A stretch of DNA of 64,000 bases, taken from contig JADLHG010000005.1 of NCBI GenBank assembly GCA_020848905.1, positions 191,423 to 255,422 on the forward strand, written 5' to 3'. Under the pieces are notes generated by a model. It ran no database searches, was not told the DNA's origin, and worked only from the letters and a program-made list of their open reading frames with translations. Positions 33,878-41,678 of the stretch are shown piece by piece. The stretch comes from Deltaproteobacteria bacterium. Its GTDB lineage: Bacteria > Myxococcota_A > Polyangia > GCA-2747355 > JADLHG01. How positions within the stretch are numbered: the first letter of the stretch is position 1; each line of letters opens with the position of its first letter. A program made the position numbers and the translations under genes.

Positions 33878-35287
33878 TCAGCGTGACGGGGGCGCCTGCG
33901 CGCTGCTCGGACGAGCGGGCTCGGCGCTGCGATGCAGGACGCGCACCTGGCGCCGCGCGGGATCGAAATCCAGTTCGAGCTGCTCTCCAGCGGTGAGCTC
34001 GAGGGCTCCCAGATAGAGCCGGCCGCCCGCCTCGAGCTGGTAGGCGTGCGTCCCCGGCGGCACCTCCAGCCGCTGCGGCGCACGACCGACCGCTTCGCGT
34101 CGGCCGAGCAGGCGAACGCTCCCCCGCTGCTGGCTCTGGACCACGAGCCCCGGCTCGAACTCGGTGCCGATCGGCAGACGTTCGCGCGCGCGCTCGACCT
34201 GCATCCCCCAGCGCGCGTCCGGCAGGAGCAACGCGAGCTCGAGGTGGCTCCCGCGCTGCCGGAGGGGGATGAGCACCGGGTCCGCCAGCGAGATGCGGCG
34301 CCCGAGGTCGGTCTCGGCCGATGGCGCCGCGGGGCGGTGGCCGAGCACGTAGACCGAAAGCACCTCGGTCGTCGGCGGCAGCAGCCGCGGGATGCCGCGC
34401 GGGCCGACGTGATCCTGGCCCCAGATCATAGCGATGCGGTGCGGGGGCTTCACTCGGGCCGTGGCGGTCTTGAGGGCCAGCAGGCAGTGGAGCTCCCGCA
34501 GGCGGAGCAGGTCGCTGGCCTTCGCCCCCACCTGGTGCTGCACGCCCCGTGGCATGTCGCAGCCGAGGAGCGGCGCGCCGGCCGCTCGCGCGCGCACCAC
34601 GAGGTCCATCACCGTCGGGAGATAGCCGTACTTCCACCCGGTGTAGTTGTCTCGGGCCTGCTTCTTCGCGAGAGCTGCGTAGGCGGCGGGCTTGCCGCGC
34701 GCCAGGTAGCTCGCGAGGAGCTCGTCGTCGCCCTGCTGTTCCTGCGCCGGAAGTCCGGCCCACTGCCCGTCGGCGTCGAGCTGCTCGACCACCACCGCGC
34801 TGAGCTTCGACAGGCCCCCGGGGCCCGTGAGCCGACCGAAGGCCTCCACCTGTCCGCCCGCGTCATGGTACGTGCCGAAGAGGAGGTAGAGCTCCCGCCC
34901 GGCCTGCGTGGCGAGATCCAGTCGCTGCTGTAGCCACCGACGAATCGGCTCGTCCCCGGCGATGCGACCCGGCGCCCCCTGCGTGAGCGAGGCGAGCACG
35001 GCCCCCGCCAGGTCGAGCGGGTCGGCTTTGGGCGCGGGCCGCCGGCTGTGCCGCTGAAGCAGGGCCGTCGTCGCCTCCGCGCTGCGGGGAAGCTTCGGCC
35101 AGGTCGCCGCCTGCGACCGGGGCAGCGCCGCGTCGCGCCGATGGTTGTTCGGGGCGGCGTCCGCGGCCAGCACGGCGACCGTTCCTTGCGGTCCTCGCCC
35201 GCACGCCGCAAGCGACGCGACCGCCGAGAGCACCGCCGTGCCCCAGGCTCGCCGCCCCACGCCTCGCCCGCCCGACCGCGCGCTCAT
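33878..35287 (-). CDS. Lipoprotein with ChaN/Tiki-superfamily-like domain
   Basis: 469 residues. Signal ending SLAAC (Cys29). A region from ~125 to ~310 resembles the ChaN/TraB/EreA (Tiki) superfamily: LYLLFGTYHDAGGQVEAFG (an early His, as in the GExHD of ChaN), SAVVVEQLD (the conserved Glu), NYTGWKYGYLPTVMDLVVRARAAGAPLLGCDMPRGV and IAMIWGQDHVGPRGIPRLL (GxDHV in place of GHAHV). Known members bind haem or hydrolyse esters and peptides at the surface. The C-terminal ~150 residues look like beta-rich accessory modules with a disordered tail. It starts 13 bp after the M2 peptidase lipoprotein stop, so both are one operon. The superfamily call is by motif only. Confidence 0.65.
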   Translation of the reverse strand: MSARSGGRGVGRRAWGTAVLSAVASLAACGRGPQGTVAVLAADAAPNNHRRDAALPRSQAATWPKLPRSAEATTALLQRHSRRPAPKADPLDLAGAVLASLTQGAPGRIAGDEPIRRWLQQRLDLATQAGRELYLLFGTYHDAGGQVEAFGRLTGPGGLSKLSAVVVEQLDADGQWAGLPAQEQQGDDELLASYLARGKPAAYAALAKKQARDNYTGWKYGYLPTVMDLVVRARAAGAPLLGCDMPRGVQHQVGAKASDLLRLRELHCLLALKTATARVKPPHRIAMIWGQDHVGPRGIPRLLPPTTEVLSVYVLGHRPAAPSAETDLGRRISLADPVLIPLRQRGSHLELALLLPDARWGMQVERARERLPIGTEFEPGLVVQSQQRGSVRLLGRREAVGRAPQRLEVPPGTHAYQLEAGGRLYLGALELTAGEQLELDFDPARRQVRVLHRSAEPARPSSAQAPPSR

Positions 35288-35300
35288 GCCGCCACCCTCG

Positions 35301-37196
35301 TCAATAGCCGCACTTTTTGCCCTTGTTCTGCTCTCGCAGCCAGTCGTGCAGGGGCTTGAAGTAGGCCAGGATGGCGCTCGCGTCCATGCGCTCCTCCCCC
35401 GTGAGCGCCTTGAGCGCGTCGGGCCAGGGGCGCGACAGGCCGAGCTCCATCATCTTGCGCAACCGCTCCCCGGCCGGCTTGTTGCCGTAGATCGAGCAGC
35501 GGTGCAGCGGCCCCTCGTGCCCCGCCACCTTGCATAGCGCGCGGTGGAACTGGAACTGGAGGATCGCGGCCAGGAAGTAGCGCGCGTAGGGGACTCCCCC
35601 CGCGATGTGGAACTTCGCCCCCGGATCGAATTCGCCCTCGCCGCGCTCCGCCGTCGGCGCGACGCCCTGGTAACGCGCGCGCAGCTCCCACCACCTGCGG
35701 TTGTAGCTCGCGGGCGCCACGCGGCCCGAGAAGACCTCCCAGCGCCACTTGTCGACGAGGATGCCGAAGGGCAGAAAGGCGATCTTCTCCAGCGCGCGCT
35801 CCATCAGCGGCGTGAGCTCGTCGGCGGGCGGCTTATCGGCCAGGCCGAGACGCTTCAAATAGGCCGGCGTCACTGAGAGGGCGATCGTGTCGCCCAGGCC
35901 CTCGTGAAAGCCGTCGTTCGCGCTGTTCCGGAAGAGCGGCGCGAGATGCCGGTAGTAGTACTGATAGTAGTTGTGCCCGAGCTCGTGGTGCACGGTGCTG
36001 AAGTCCTCGTCGTTGATCTTGATGCACATCTTGATGCGCAGGTCCTTCTCGTAGTCCAGGTCCCACGCGCTGGCGTGGCAGACCACGTCGCGGTCCCGCG
36101 GCCGGCTGAACATGGACCGCTGCCAGAAGGTCTCGGGGAGCTTGTCGAGGCCCAGGGAGACGAAGAACGACTCGCCGTAGCGCACGAGCCCACGCTCGTC
36201 GACCTTCTTGCGCAGGAGCGCGGCCTCGAGGTCGATTCCTCCCCCGCGCTTGGGCAGCAGCATGCCCTTCAGGTTCCCCCAGTCCTGGGCCCACATGTTG
36301 CCGAGGAGGTGCGCCGGCAAGGGCCCCTCGGCGGGGACCTTGCTCGCGCCGTAGAAGGCCCGAAGCTTGCCGCGCGCGTAGCAGTGCAGATCGTCGTAGA
36401 GCGGCTTGACTTGCGACCAGAGGCGGTCCACCTCGGCCTCGAAGGCCTGCGGGGTCATGTCGTAGCGCGACTTCCACAGGTCCCCGAGGTTATCGAAGCC
36501 GAGCTCCTTCGCCCCTTGATTGCCGAGCTCGACGTAGCGCGTGAAGGCCGGCCGCATCGACGCGGCGAGGCCGTGCCAGCCCTTCCAGGCCTCGAGGAGC
36601 TCGTCGTGGTTGCGGCTCTTCGCCAGCACCACCTCGAGGTCGTTCAGCGTGAGACAGTCGCCCGTGCCCCCCTTGGGCCGCCACTTCGCCGCCAGCGTCT
36701 TCGAGCAGTACCGGCCCTTGCCGTAGCTGCTCTCGAGCTGGGTCGCGATGTTCGCGAGCTCGGTGCGACGCGCGGCGTCGAGGGGCGCCGGGAGCGTGAG
36801 GCTCAGCCGGAGCAGCTTCAGCTTGCGCCGGAGCTCGTCGGGCAACGCGAGCTTCTCGAAGCGCACCGCCTCGGCCGCGCGACGACCGAGGTACTCCATC
36901 ACCACCTCCTGCGCCTGCGCCTCGAGCGCCGCCGTGTCGTCGGTGATGAAGGTGGACTTGACCCAGCTCGCGCGCTCGGCGGCGATCCAGAGCTTGAGGA
37001 GCTCGCGCTCCACCTGCACCACGAAGGCCTGCGCCGCCGCGACCGTCGCCCCTGCCGGGGCCGCCCCCGCCTTCGCCGGAGCGCACGCCGGTTTCGCGAC
37101 GGCCGGGCAGGTCTGCTGCGTGTGCGCGGGGCAGCCGGCCAGGACGAGGCCGAGGGGTAGCGCGGCGATGGGGAGCAGAAAGCGCACGGGGGTCAT
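35301..37196 (-). CDS. Peptidase M2 (angiotensin-converting-enzyme-like) lipoprotein
   Basis: 631 residues. ATG 37196 has GAGGAGG 5 nt upstream. Lipobox LAGC (Cys22), a ~25-residue Ala/Pro spacer, then a full M2 metallopeptidase domain. Zinc site HHELGH (His404, Glu405, His408), with the third ligand Glu432 in FHEGLGD at the ACE spacing of 24; FSRPRDRDVVCHASAWD and RRWWELRARYQGVAP match the substrate cleft; FHIAGGVPYARYFLAAILQFQFHRALC is the conserved C-terminal helix with paired Cys. Expected activity: dipeptide release from peptide C-termini, here at the outer membrane or surface. It is divergent from the arsenosugar-type genes and followed by the ChaN-like lipoprotein. Confidence 0.95.
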   Translation of the reverse strand: MTPVRFLLPIAALPLGLVLAGCPAHTQQTCPAVAKPACAPAKAGAAPAGATVAAAQAFVVQVERELLKLWIAAERASWVKSTFITDDTAALEAQAQEVVMEYLGRRAAEAVRFEKLALPDELRRKLKLLRLSLTLPAPLDAARRTELANIATQLESSYGKGRYCSKTLAAKWRPKGGTGDCLTLNDLEVVLAKSRNHDELLEAWKGWHGLAASMRPAFTRYVELGNQGAKELGFDNLGDLWKSRYDMTPQAFEAEVDRLWSQVKPLYDDLHCYARGKLRAFYGASKVPAEGPLPAHLLGNMWAQDWGNLKGMLLPKRGGGIDLEAALLRKKVDERGLVRYGESFFVSLGLDKLPETFWQRSMFSRPRDRDVVCHASAWDLDYEKDLRIKMCIKINDEDFSTVHHELGHNYYQYYYRHLAPLFRNSANDGFHEGLGDTIALSVTPAYLKRLGLADKPPADELTPLMERALEKIAFLPFGILVDKWRWEVFSGRVAPASYNRRWWELRARYQGVAPTAERGEGEFDPGAKFHIAGGVPYARYFLAAILQFQFHRALCKVAGHEGPLHRCSIYGNKPAGERLRKMMELGLSRPWPDALKALTGEERMDASAILAYFKPLHDWLREQNKGKKCGY

Positions 37197-37339
37197 GGCG
37201 TCCTCCTCGGGCCGGGGGAAAAGGAGTACCGGCGGGCGTCGGCGGGGATGTCGCACGAAATGGCCCCGGCAGGCAAGGTGCGCCGCGGCCGGTGCGGCGC
37301 GGCCGGAACGTCGCGACTGGTGCGAGGCGGCAGGGCGCG

Positions 37340-37345
37340 TATGAT
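37340..37345 (+). promoter_or_regulatory. Possible -10 element before the arsenosugar-type operon
   Basis: TATGAT 38 bp before ATG 37383, identical to the ftsK -10. The matching -35 position (CTGGTG at 17 bp) is poor, so an activator or another sigma factor could be needed. Confidence 0.3.
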
Positions 37346-37382
37346 GCGTGGACCTGCAACGAGACGAGGACGGCCGGACCGC

Positions 37383-37715
37383 ATGGACAGCTACTACAAG
37401 CCAGAGCACCTTCACCGCTTCGGCGACATCGGCCAGGGGCAGGAAACGCTGGCCGCCAAGTTCTTCGACTACTACCGCGCGGTCTTCGCCGAGGGTGCGC
37501 TGAGCGCCCGCGAGAAGGCGCTGATCGCCCTGGCGGTAGCGCACGCCGTCCAGTGCCCCTACTGTATCGACGCCTACAGCCAGGAGTGCCTCGAGAAGGG
37601 CTCCGACCTGGAGCAGATGACGGAGGCCGTCCACGTCGCCGTGGCCATTCGCGGCGGCGCCTCCCTGGTCCACGGCGTGCAGATGCTCGAGCACGTCCAG
37701 AAGAGCGGAATGTGA
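37383..37715 (+). CDS. Carboxymuconolactone decarboxylase/AhpD-like protein, arsenosugar-biosynthesis-associated type
   Basis: 110 residues. ATG 37383 (MDSYYKPEHLHRFGDIG) is chosen because it matches the family start. ALSAREKALIALAVAHAVQCPYCIDAYSQECLEKG contains the CxxC pair (Cys58, Cys61) of AhpD-like folds, and MTEAVHVAVAIRGGASLVHGVQML is the typical end. This sequence type is regularly annotated as the peroxidase-like companion of the arsenosugar radical SAM enzyme ArsS. Its stop overlaps the arsS GTG by 4 bp (GTGA). The function in the pathway is not established; a redox role is inferred from the CxxC. Confidence 0.88.
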   Translation: MDSYYKPEHLHRFGDIGQGQETLAAKFFDYYRAVFAEGALSAREKALIALAVAHAVQCPYCIDAYSQECLEKGSDLEQMTEAVHVAVAIRGGASLVHGVQMLEHVQKSGM

Positions 37716-38734
37716 CCGCCGCCATGCGCGTGGCACGTGCGCGCCTCGACGAGGTGCTCGTCGACCCCTCGCCGGACTTCGACGCGGCGCTCGACCGCGC
37801 GGGACGCGGGCCGCTCCGGGCCGGGCTCGCCGAGGTGCTCCAGGTAAATCTGGGACGCCTGTGCAACATGACCTGCCGGCACTGCCACGTCGACGCAGGT
37901 CCCGATGGACACGACCAGATGATGTCCGCGGAGACCGTGGAGGCCTGCCTGGCGCTGCTCGACCGCGGCGCCTTCCACACCCTGGACGTCACGGGCGGCG
38001 CCCCCGAGCTTCATCCCCGCTTCACGTACCTCGTGGAGCAGGCCGCGGCGCGCGGCCGCCACGTGATCGACCGCTGCAACCTGACGGTCCTGCTGCTCCC
38101 ACGGTGTCGCGACCTTCCCGCCTGGCTGGCCTCGCTCGGGGTGGAGGTGGTCGCCTCGCTGCCGCACTACCGGCCACGCAACACCGACGCGCAGCGCGGC
38201 GAGGGCACCTTCAAACGATCGATTGAGGCCCTGCGGCTCCTCAACGCGGTAGGGTACGGGAGCGGAGACCCCCGACGGCGCCTCACCCTGATGAGCAACC
38301 CGGCCGGCGCATTCCTCGGCGGCGCACAGTACGCGCTCGAACGCGAATGGCGCGCGTCGCTCGAGAAAGAACACGGGGTGCGCTTCGACCGCCTGCTGGT
38401 CCTCAACAACATGCCCATCGCCCGCTTCTTCGACTGGCTCGTCGCCTCGGGCAATCTGGAGGCCTACGTCCGGCGGCTCGTGACGGCCTTCAATCCCGCG
38501 GCGGTGCAGGGGCTCATGTGCAAGACCACGCTCTCCGTGGGCTGGGACGGCACGCTCTACGACTGCGACTTCAATCAGATGCTTGAATTGCCTCTCCGCA
38601 CCGCCGACGGAGCAGGGGCGCGGGTCGCGACCGTGGACCCCGTCGCGCTCTCCGGGCGACGGATCGTGACAGCGCGCCATTGCTTCGGCTGCACCGCGGG
38701 CTGCGGGAGCTCCTGCGGGGGCGCCACGAGCTGA
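37712..38734 (+). CDS. arsS: Arsenosugar biosynthesis radical SAM protein ArsS
   Basis: 340 residues from GTG 37712 (alternative ATG 37724). The radical SAM cluster is CNMTCRHC (Cys51, 55, 58) after LQVNLGRL, followed by HVDAGPDG and DVTGGAPELHP. The C-terminal half has NNMPIARFFDWL, GLMCKTTLSVGWDGTLYDCDFNQML and the Cys-rich tail CFGCTAGCGSSCGG, all hallmarks of the ArsS family (formerly a 'selenobiotic' radical SAM/Cys-rich group). In characterised members ArsS transfers the deoxyadenosyl moiety of SAM to dimethylarsinite, on the way to arsenosugars. Coupled to the CxxC protein upstream. No ArsM methyltransferase or ArsR-type regulator is in this window. Confidence 0.92.
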   Translation: MTAAMRVARARLDEVLVDPSPDFDAALDRAGRGPLRAGLAEVLQVNLGRLCNMTCRHCHVDAGPDGHDQMMSAETVEACLALLDRGAFHTLDVTGGAPELHPRFTYLVEQAAARGRHVIDRCNLTVLLLPRCRDLPAWLASLGVEVVASLPHYRPRNTDAQRGEGTFKRSIEALRLLNAVGYGSGDPRRRLTLMSNPAGAFLGGAQYALEREWRASLEKEHGVRFDRLLVLNNMPIARFFDWLVASGNLEAYVRRLVTAFNPAAVQGLMCKTTLSVGWDGTLYDCDFNQMLELPLRTADGAGARVATVDPVALSGRRIVTARHCFGCTAGCGSSCGGATS

Positions 38735-38800
38735 GCGAGAGCCATCCCCGAGCGAACGTGCGGCGTGGGTGCCTCGGGCGAAGGCGCGGCTTCAGGGCCC

Positions 38801-39229
38801 TCAGCGTACCGTCGCCACCACCTCGATGCGCGAGCCGTCCGGCTGGATCAGCTCCGCGAGCGTGACCCGGCGACCTCGCTGCCACGGCGTGCTGGCGCGC
38901 ACGCGCAGGTCACGCGGTCGCTGGCCGCTCCGATCGAGGCGATTCAGGCTGACGTGCATCACGGGCGCCTGACTCCCGCGGTGATCCCGCTCCACCTCGA
39001 GCGCGTAGTCCGCCCCCTCGAGCTGCACCGCGAGCCGCGAGCCGCCCGAGCCCAGGGGCAGCGCGAGCGAGAGGCGGTGGTGACGCGACCGGCCCGACGC
39101 CTGCCCCGACTCGCGCACCTCCACCTCTAACCGCTCGGGCACCGGGGAGCCCTCGGCGGCCACGGCGCGGGCAGCTCCCAGGATCACGGCCACTCCGACG
39201 GCGGCCCAGTATCTCGATGCAGTATTCAT
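38801..39229 (-). CDS. Small exported protein of unknown function
   Basis: 142 residues. ATG 39229 has AAAGGAG about 7 nt upstream and encodes the signal MNTASRYWAAVGVAVILGAARAVAAE; the longer frame above is non-coding in character. The mature ~115 residues look all-beta (alternating LEVEVRESG, RLSLALPLG, RLAVQLEGADYALEVERD, VMHVSLNRLD, IEVVATVR) with no Cys or catalytic motif. It converges on arsS with a 66-bp gap and is divergent from the VOC gene. A small periplasmic beta-sandwich is the most that can be said. Confidence 0.7.
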   Translation of the reverse strand: MNTASRYWAAVGVAVILGAARAVAAEGSPVPERLEVEVRESGQASGRSRHHRLSLALPLGSGGSRLAVQLEGADYALEVERDHRGSQAPVMHVSLNRLDRSGQRPRDLRVRASTPWQRGRRVTLAELIQPDGSRIEVVATVR

Positions 39230-39476
39230 GGTGTCGCTCCTTTCGTCCGGGCTTCCCACTTCAAGGGTCGTGCCGCGGGCCGCGACGGCGAAATGATACG
39301 CATCCTGATCCGGGAAGCGGGTCCACGTTGCCAGGTTGGCGGGCGGGCACTCGCTCCGGCTGACGGACTGTCCACGAGGCCGATGCGCCCGCGCCCTCTC
39401 GCGTGGCGCCGGTTGTCGGCCACGGAGCTCGGTGCTAGCTTTCCGCCCCCAAGCACAGAGAGGGAGGAGGAGCACG

Positions 39477-40256
39477 ATGGGCGAGATGACGAAGTTCGAT
39501 GCCGGAATGTTCTGTTGGGCCGAGCTGGCGACGCGCGACGCAGGCGCTGCCAAGAGCTTCTACGGGGAGGTCTTTGGCTGGAAGGGGGTGGACTCTCCGA
39601 CCCCCATGGGGCCCTACACGATGCTGCAGCTGGGCGGCAAGGACGCCGCGGGGCTCTTCTCCATGAGCCCCGAGATGCAGAAGCAGGGGATCCCCCCGCA
39701 TTGGGGTTGCTACATTGCGGTCGCGAGCGCGGACGAGACGGCGAAGAAGGTCACCGCCGCGGGGGGCAAGGTGGTCCAGGCCCCCTTCGACGTGATGGAC
39801 TCGGGCCGCATGCTCGTCGCGCAGGACCCGACGGGTGCGATGATCTCCTTCTGGGAGGCCAAGAAGCACATCGGAGCGCGCGTCGTCGGCGAGCCCGGGG
39901 CGGTGTGCTGGAACGAACTCCTGACGAGGGACACGGCGGCGGCCACGAAGTTCTATGCCGCCGTCTGCGGCTGGACGGCGCAAACGCAGCAGATGCCTGT
40001 CGGGCCCTACACGGTCTTCAGCGTGGGCGGCAAGGAGGTGGCGGGCATGATGGCCATCAACCCCTCGATGGGCCCCATGCCTCCGAACTGGGCCGTCTAT
40101 TTCCAGGTCGCGAGCTGCGACGCGACGGTGGAGCGCGCGAAGCGTCAGGGCGGCCAGGTCGTGGTCCCGGCGCAAGACGTCCCCACGGTCGGTCGCTTCG
40201 CCGTGGTGATGGACCCGCAGCAGGCCGTCTTCGCGCTGCTGCAGCCGTCGATGTAG
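39477..40256 (+). CDS. VOC-superfamily protein with two glyoxalase-like domains
   Basis: 259 residues from ATG 39477, with GGGAGGAGG just upstream. Two tandem betaalphabetabetabeta repeats: AGMFCWAELATRDAGAAKSFYGEVFGW ... DPTGAMISFWEAKKH (about 8-125) and GAVCWNELLTRDTAAATKFYAAVCGW ... DPQQAVFALLQPSM (about 135-258). This is the layout of the cytosolic VOC proteins related to mycobacterial CFP32/27-kDa antigen and to some fosfomycin- and bleomycin-type resistance folds. Metal ligands are not clearly kept, and the substrate is unknown. It stands alone; the next gene has its own promoter 113 bp downstream. Confidence 0.88.
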   Translation: MGEMTKFDAGMFCWAELATRDAGAAKSFYGEVFGWKGVDSPTPMGPYTMLQLGGKDAAGLFSMSPEMQKQGIPPHWGCYIAVASADETAKKVTAAGGKVVQAPFDVMDSGRMLVAQDPTGAMISFWEAKKHIGARVVGEPGAVCWNELLTRDTAAATKFYAAVCGWTAQTQQMPVGPYTVFSVGGKEVAGMMAINPSMGPMPPNWAVYFQVASCDATVERAKRQGGQVVVPAQDVPTVGRFAVVMDPQQAVFALLQPSM

Positions 40257-40355
40257 TCCCCTCCCCCGCGCAACGCCGCGCGCTGCGTCCGCAACCTCGC
40301 GCGGACCCATCGCAGCACCGCGCGCTCCCTCGGAACGACAGCCCGCCTCGTCGCC

Positions 40356-40374
40356 GTCAAAGGGCCCCCTTGAC
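40356..40374. promoter_or_regulatory. Near-palindrome overlapping the -35 of the SpoIID-like gene
   Basis: GTCAAAGGGCCCCCTTGAC is a 19-bp near-perfect palindrome whose right arm is the -35 TTGACA. It may be a terminator stem for the VOC gene upstream or part of the control region. The tetR promoter has a similar GC-rich element (GGCCGGCCC) directly before its TTGACA. Confidence 0.4.
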
Positions 40375-40397
40375 AGGCGGTCCGTATCCGCTAGAGT
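40370..40397 (+). promoter_or_regulatory. Sigma70-type promoter of the SpoIID-like lipoprotein gene
   Basis: TTGACA (40370-40375), a 16-bp spacer and TAGAGT (40392-40397), 37 bp before ATG 40435. The candidate TetR operator begins 4 bp after the -10, on the transcription start. Confidence 0.65.
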
Positions 40398-40401
40398 CCG
40401 A

Positions 40402-40419
40402 TTCAATCACTCGTTTGAA
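40402..40419. promoter_or_regulatory. Candidate TetR-family operator 1
   Basis: TTCAATCACTCGTTTGAA: 5-bp perfect arms TTCAA/TTGAA. It aligns with the site before the tetR gene (TTCAAGCGATCGTTTCAG read on the minus strand), sharing TTCAAnC..TCGTTT. Its position over the start site suggests repression by the TetR protein encoded at 41679-42350. Confidence 0.5.
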
Positions 40420-40434
40420 ACGGACGATTTCGCC

Positions 40435-41646
40435 ATGGCTGACAGACCTACGAACGAGTCCCCTTCCTTCGCCGCCCGGCTCCTCCAGGTCGCCGCGCTC
40501 GCTCTCCTCGGCCCGACAGGCTGCGGCGTCGACGAGCGACCCGAGGCGCGTGCGCCGCACCAGGCCCACGGCAAGGCCGACGTCGCCGCCGCTCCGTCGG
40601 CGCTCTGCGCCATCCGACTGGGGAGCCCGGGGTCCACCCGCGCGTCAGCGGCGACGCCGTCGACGTGGCGCTCGGTGGAGCAGGATTACCTGCCACAGGT
40701 CCTCGCCTGCGAGAATCCGTACGCCGGCCCCGAGGCGCTTCGAGCTCTGGCGGTCGCGGCACGGAGCTACCTCTATTACACGGCGGCCTCGCTGGGGCGT
40801 GGCGGCTGGATCTGCGACAGCCAGGATTGCCAGGTCTACACCTGCTCGGCGGCGCGACTCGACCCCTCCCTCCCCGTGGAGCGCCAGCCGCCCGGGCACC
40901 GGAAGTACTTTGAAGCCGTCCGCGACACCGCGCTGCAGGTCCTGACCTACCGCGGGGAGGTCATCGCCGGCTTCCACATGAAAGGGGGCACGCCGGGCTC
41001 CGGATGCCGCGGACGACCCGACCACTGGACCGAGGCCTGCGTCACCTACAACGAAGGCCTCGGGGACGCGCAGGCGCACCGCGCGCCGAGCCCCTTCGCC
41101 CACCCGGCGAGCCCGAACAACCACGGATGTCTCTCCCAGCTCGGCTCGAGCTGCCTGGAGGAAGCCGGCTACGGCTACGCCCAGATCCTGGGCTTCTACT
41201 ACGGGCGGTCCGAGCCGGGCGCACTGGAGCTGACGCGCGCACCGGGAAGCTGTCCGGGTGTCACGCCGGCCTCGCCCGCGCCTACTCCCGCGACACCGGT
41301 CTCGCCGCCGACGACCTGCTCGGGCTGCTGGCTGGAGGGCGTGCGCGCGGTGGACCGACAGGGAACGGCCTCGGGCGCCCACCGACCCGACGGCTGCGCG
41401 CCGACGGGAAACGTGCGCTGGGGGAAGGCGGTGGCGGGGTCCGCCGGCTGCTACGCCTGCGACGGCTGGGACTGGCAGGGCACCAGCAGCGAACGGTGCG
41501 TGGACCTGCACGGCCCCTACAACGCCTGCCAGGACGACCCGCGCTTCGGCACGGGCTGCGGTCCCTCCACGAGCTGCCTCTGGTCCTGCTACGGCGTGAA
41601 CCAGCCGCGGTGCATCCACCGGACGACCTTCCAGCCCTGCGCGTAG
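40435..41646 (+). CDS. Lipoprotein with SpoIID/LytB-like domain and Cys-rich tail
   Basis: 403 residues. Signal with possible lipidation at Cys30 (LLGPTGC). A SpoIID-like domain spans about 78-260: WRSVEQDYLPQVLACENP (Glu93 at the catalytic Glu position of SpoIID lytic transglycosylases), EALRALAVAARSYLYY, CDSQDCQVYTC, AVRDTALQVLTYRGEVIAGFH, NHGCLSQLGSSCLEEAGYGYAQILGFYYG. Several Cys replace the usual residues (HGCLSQLG for HGVGMSQYG). A Pro/Thr linker and a ~115-residue tail with 13 Cys follow. The organism shows no sporulation genes here, so a cell-wall glycan-cleaving role at the envelope is inferred. Convergent with, and apparently controlled by, the TetR gene. Confidence 0.82.
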   Translation: MADRPTNESPSFAARLLQVAALALLGPTGCGVDERPEARAPHQAHGKADVAAAPSALCAIRLGSPGSTRASAATPSTWRSVEQDYLPQVLACENPYAGPEALRALAVAARSYLYYTAASLGRGGWICDSQDCQVYTCSAARLDPSLPVERQPPGHRKYFEAVRDTALQVLTYRGEVIAGFHMKGGTPGSGCRGRPDHWTEACVTYNEGLGDAQAHRAPSPFAHPASPNNHGCLSQLGSSCLEEAGYGYAQILGFYYGRSEPGALELTRAPGSCPGVTPASPAPTPATPVSPPTTCSGCWLEGVRAVDRQGTASGAHRPDGCAPTGNVRWGKAVAGSAGCYACDGWDWQGTSSERCVDLHGPYNACQDDPRFGTGCGPSTSCLWSCYGVNQPRCIHRTTFQPCA

Positions 41647-41678
41647 CCCGCCCCGCAGAGGCGCGCGCACGGGGCCGT

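Noticed and set aside
37248-37382. Upstream extension of the CxxC (AhpD-like) protein to ATG 37248
   Set aside because: The extra ~45 residues are Arg/Gly-rich and unlike the family, which starts at MDSYYKPEHLHRFG; the promoter-like TATGAT also lies inside that stretch.
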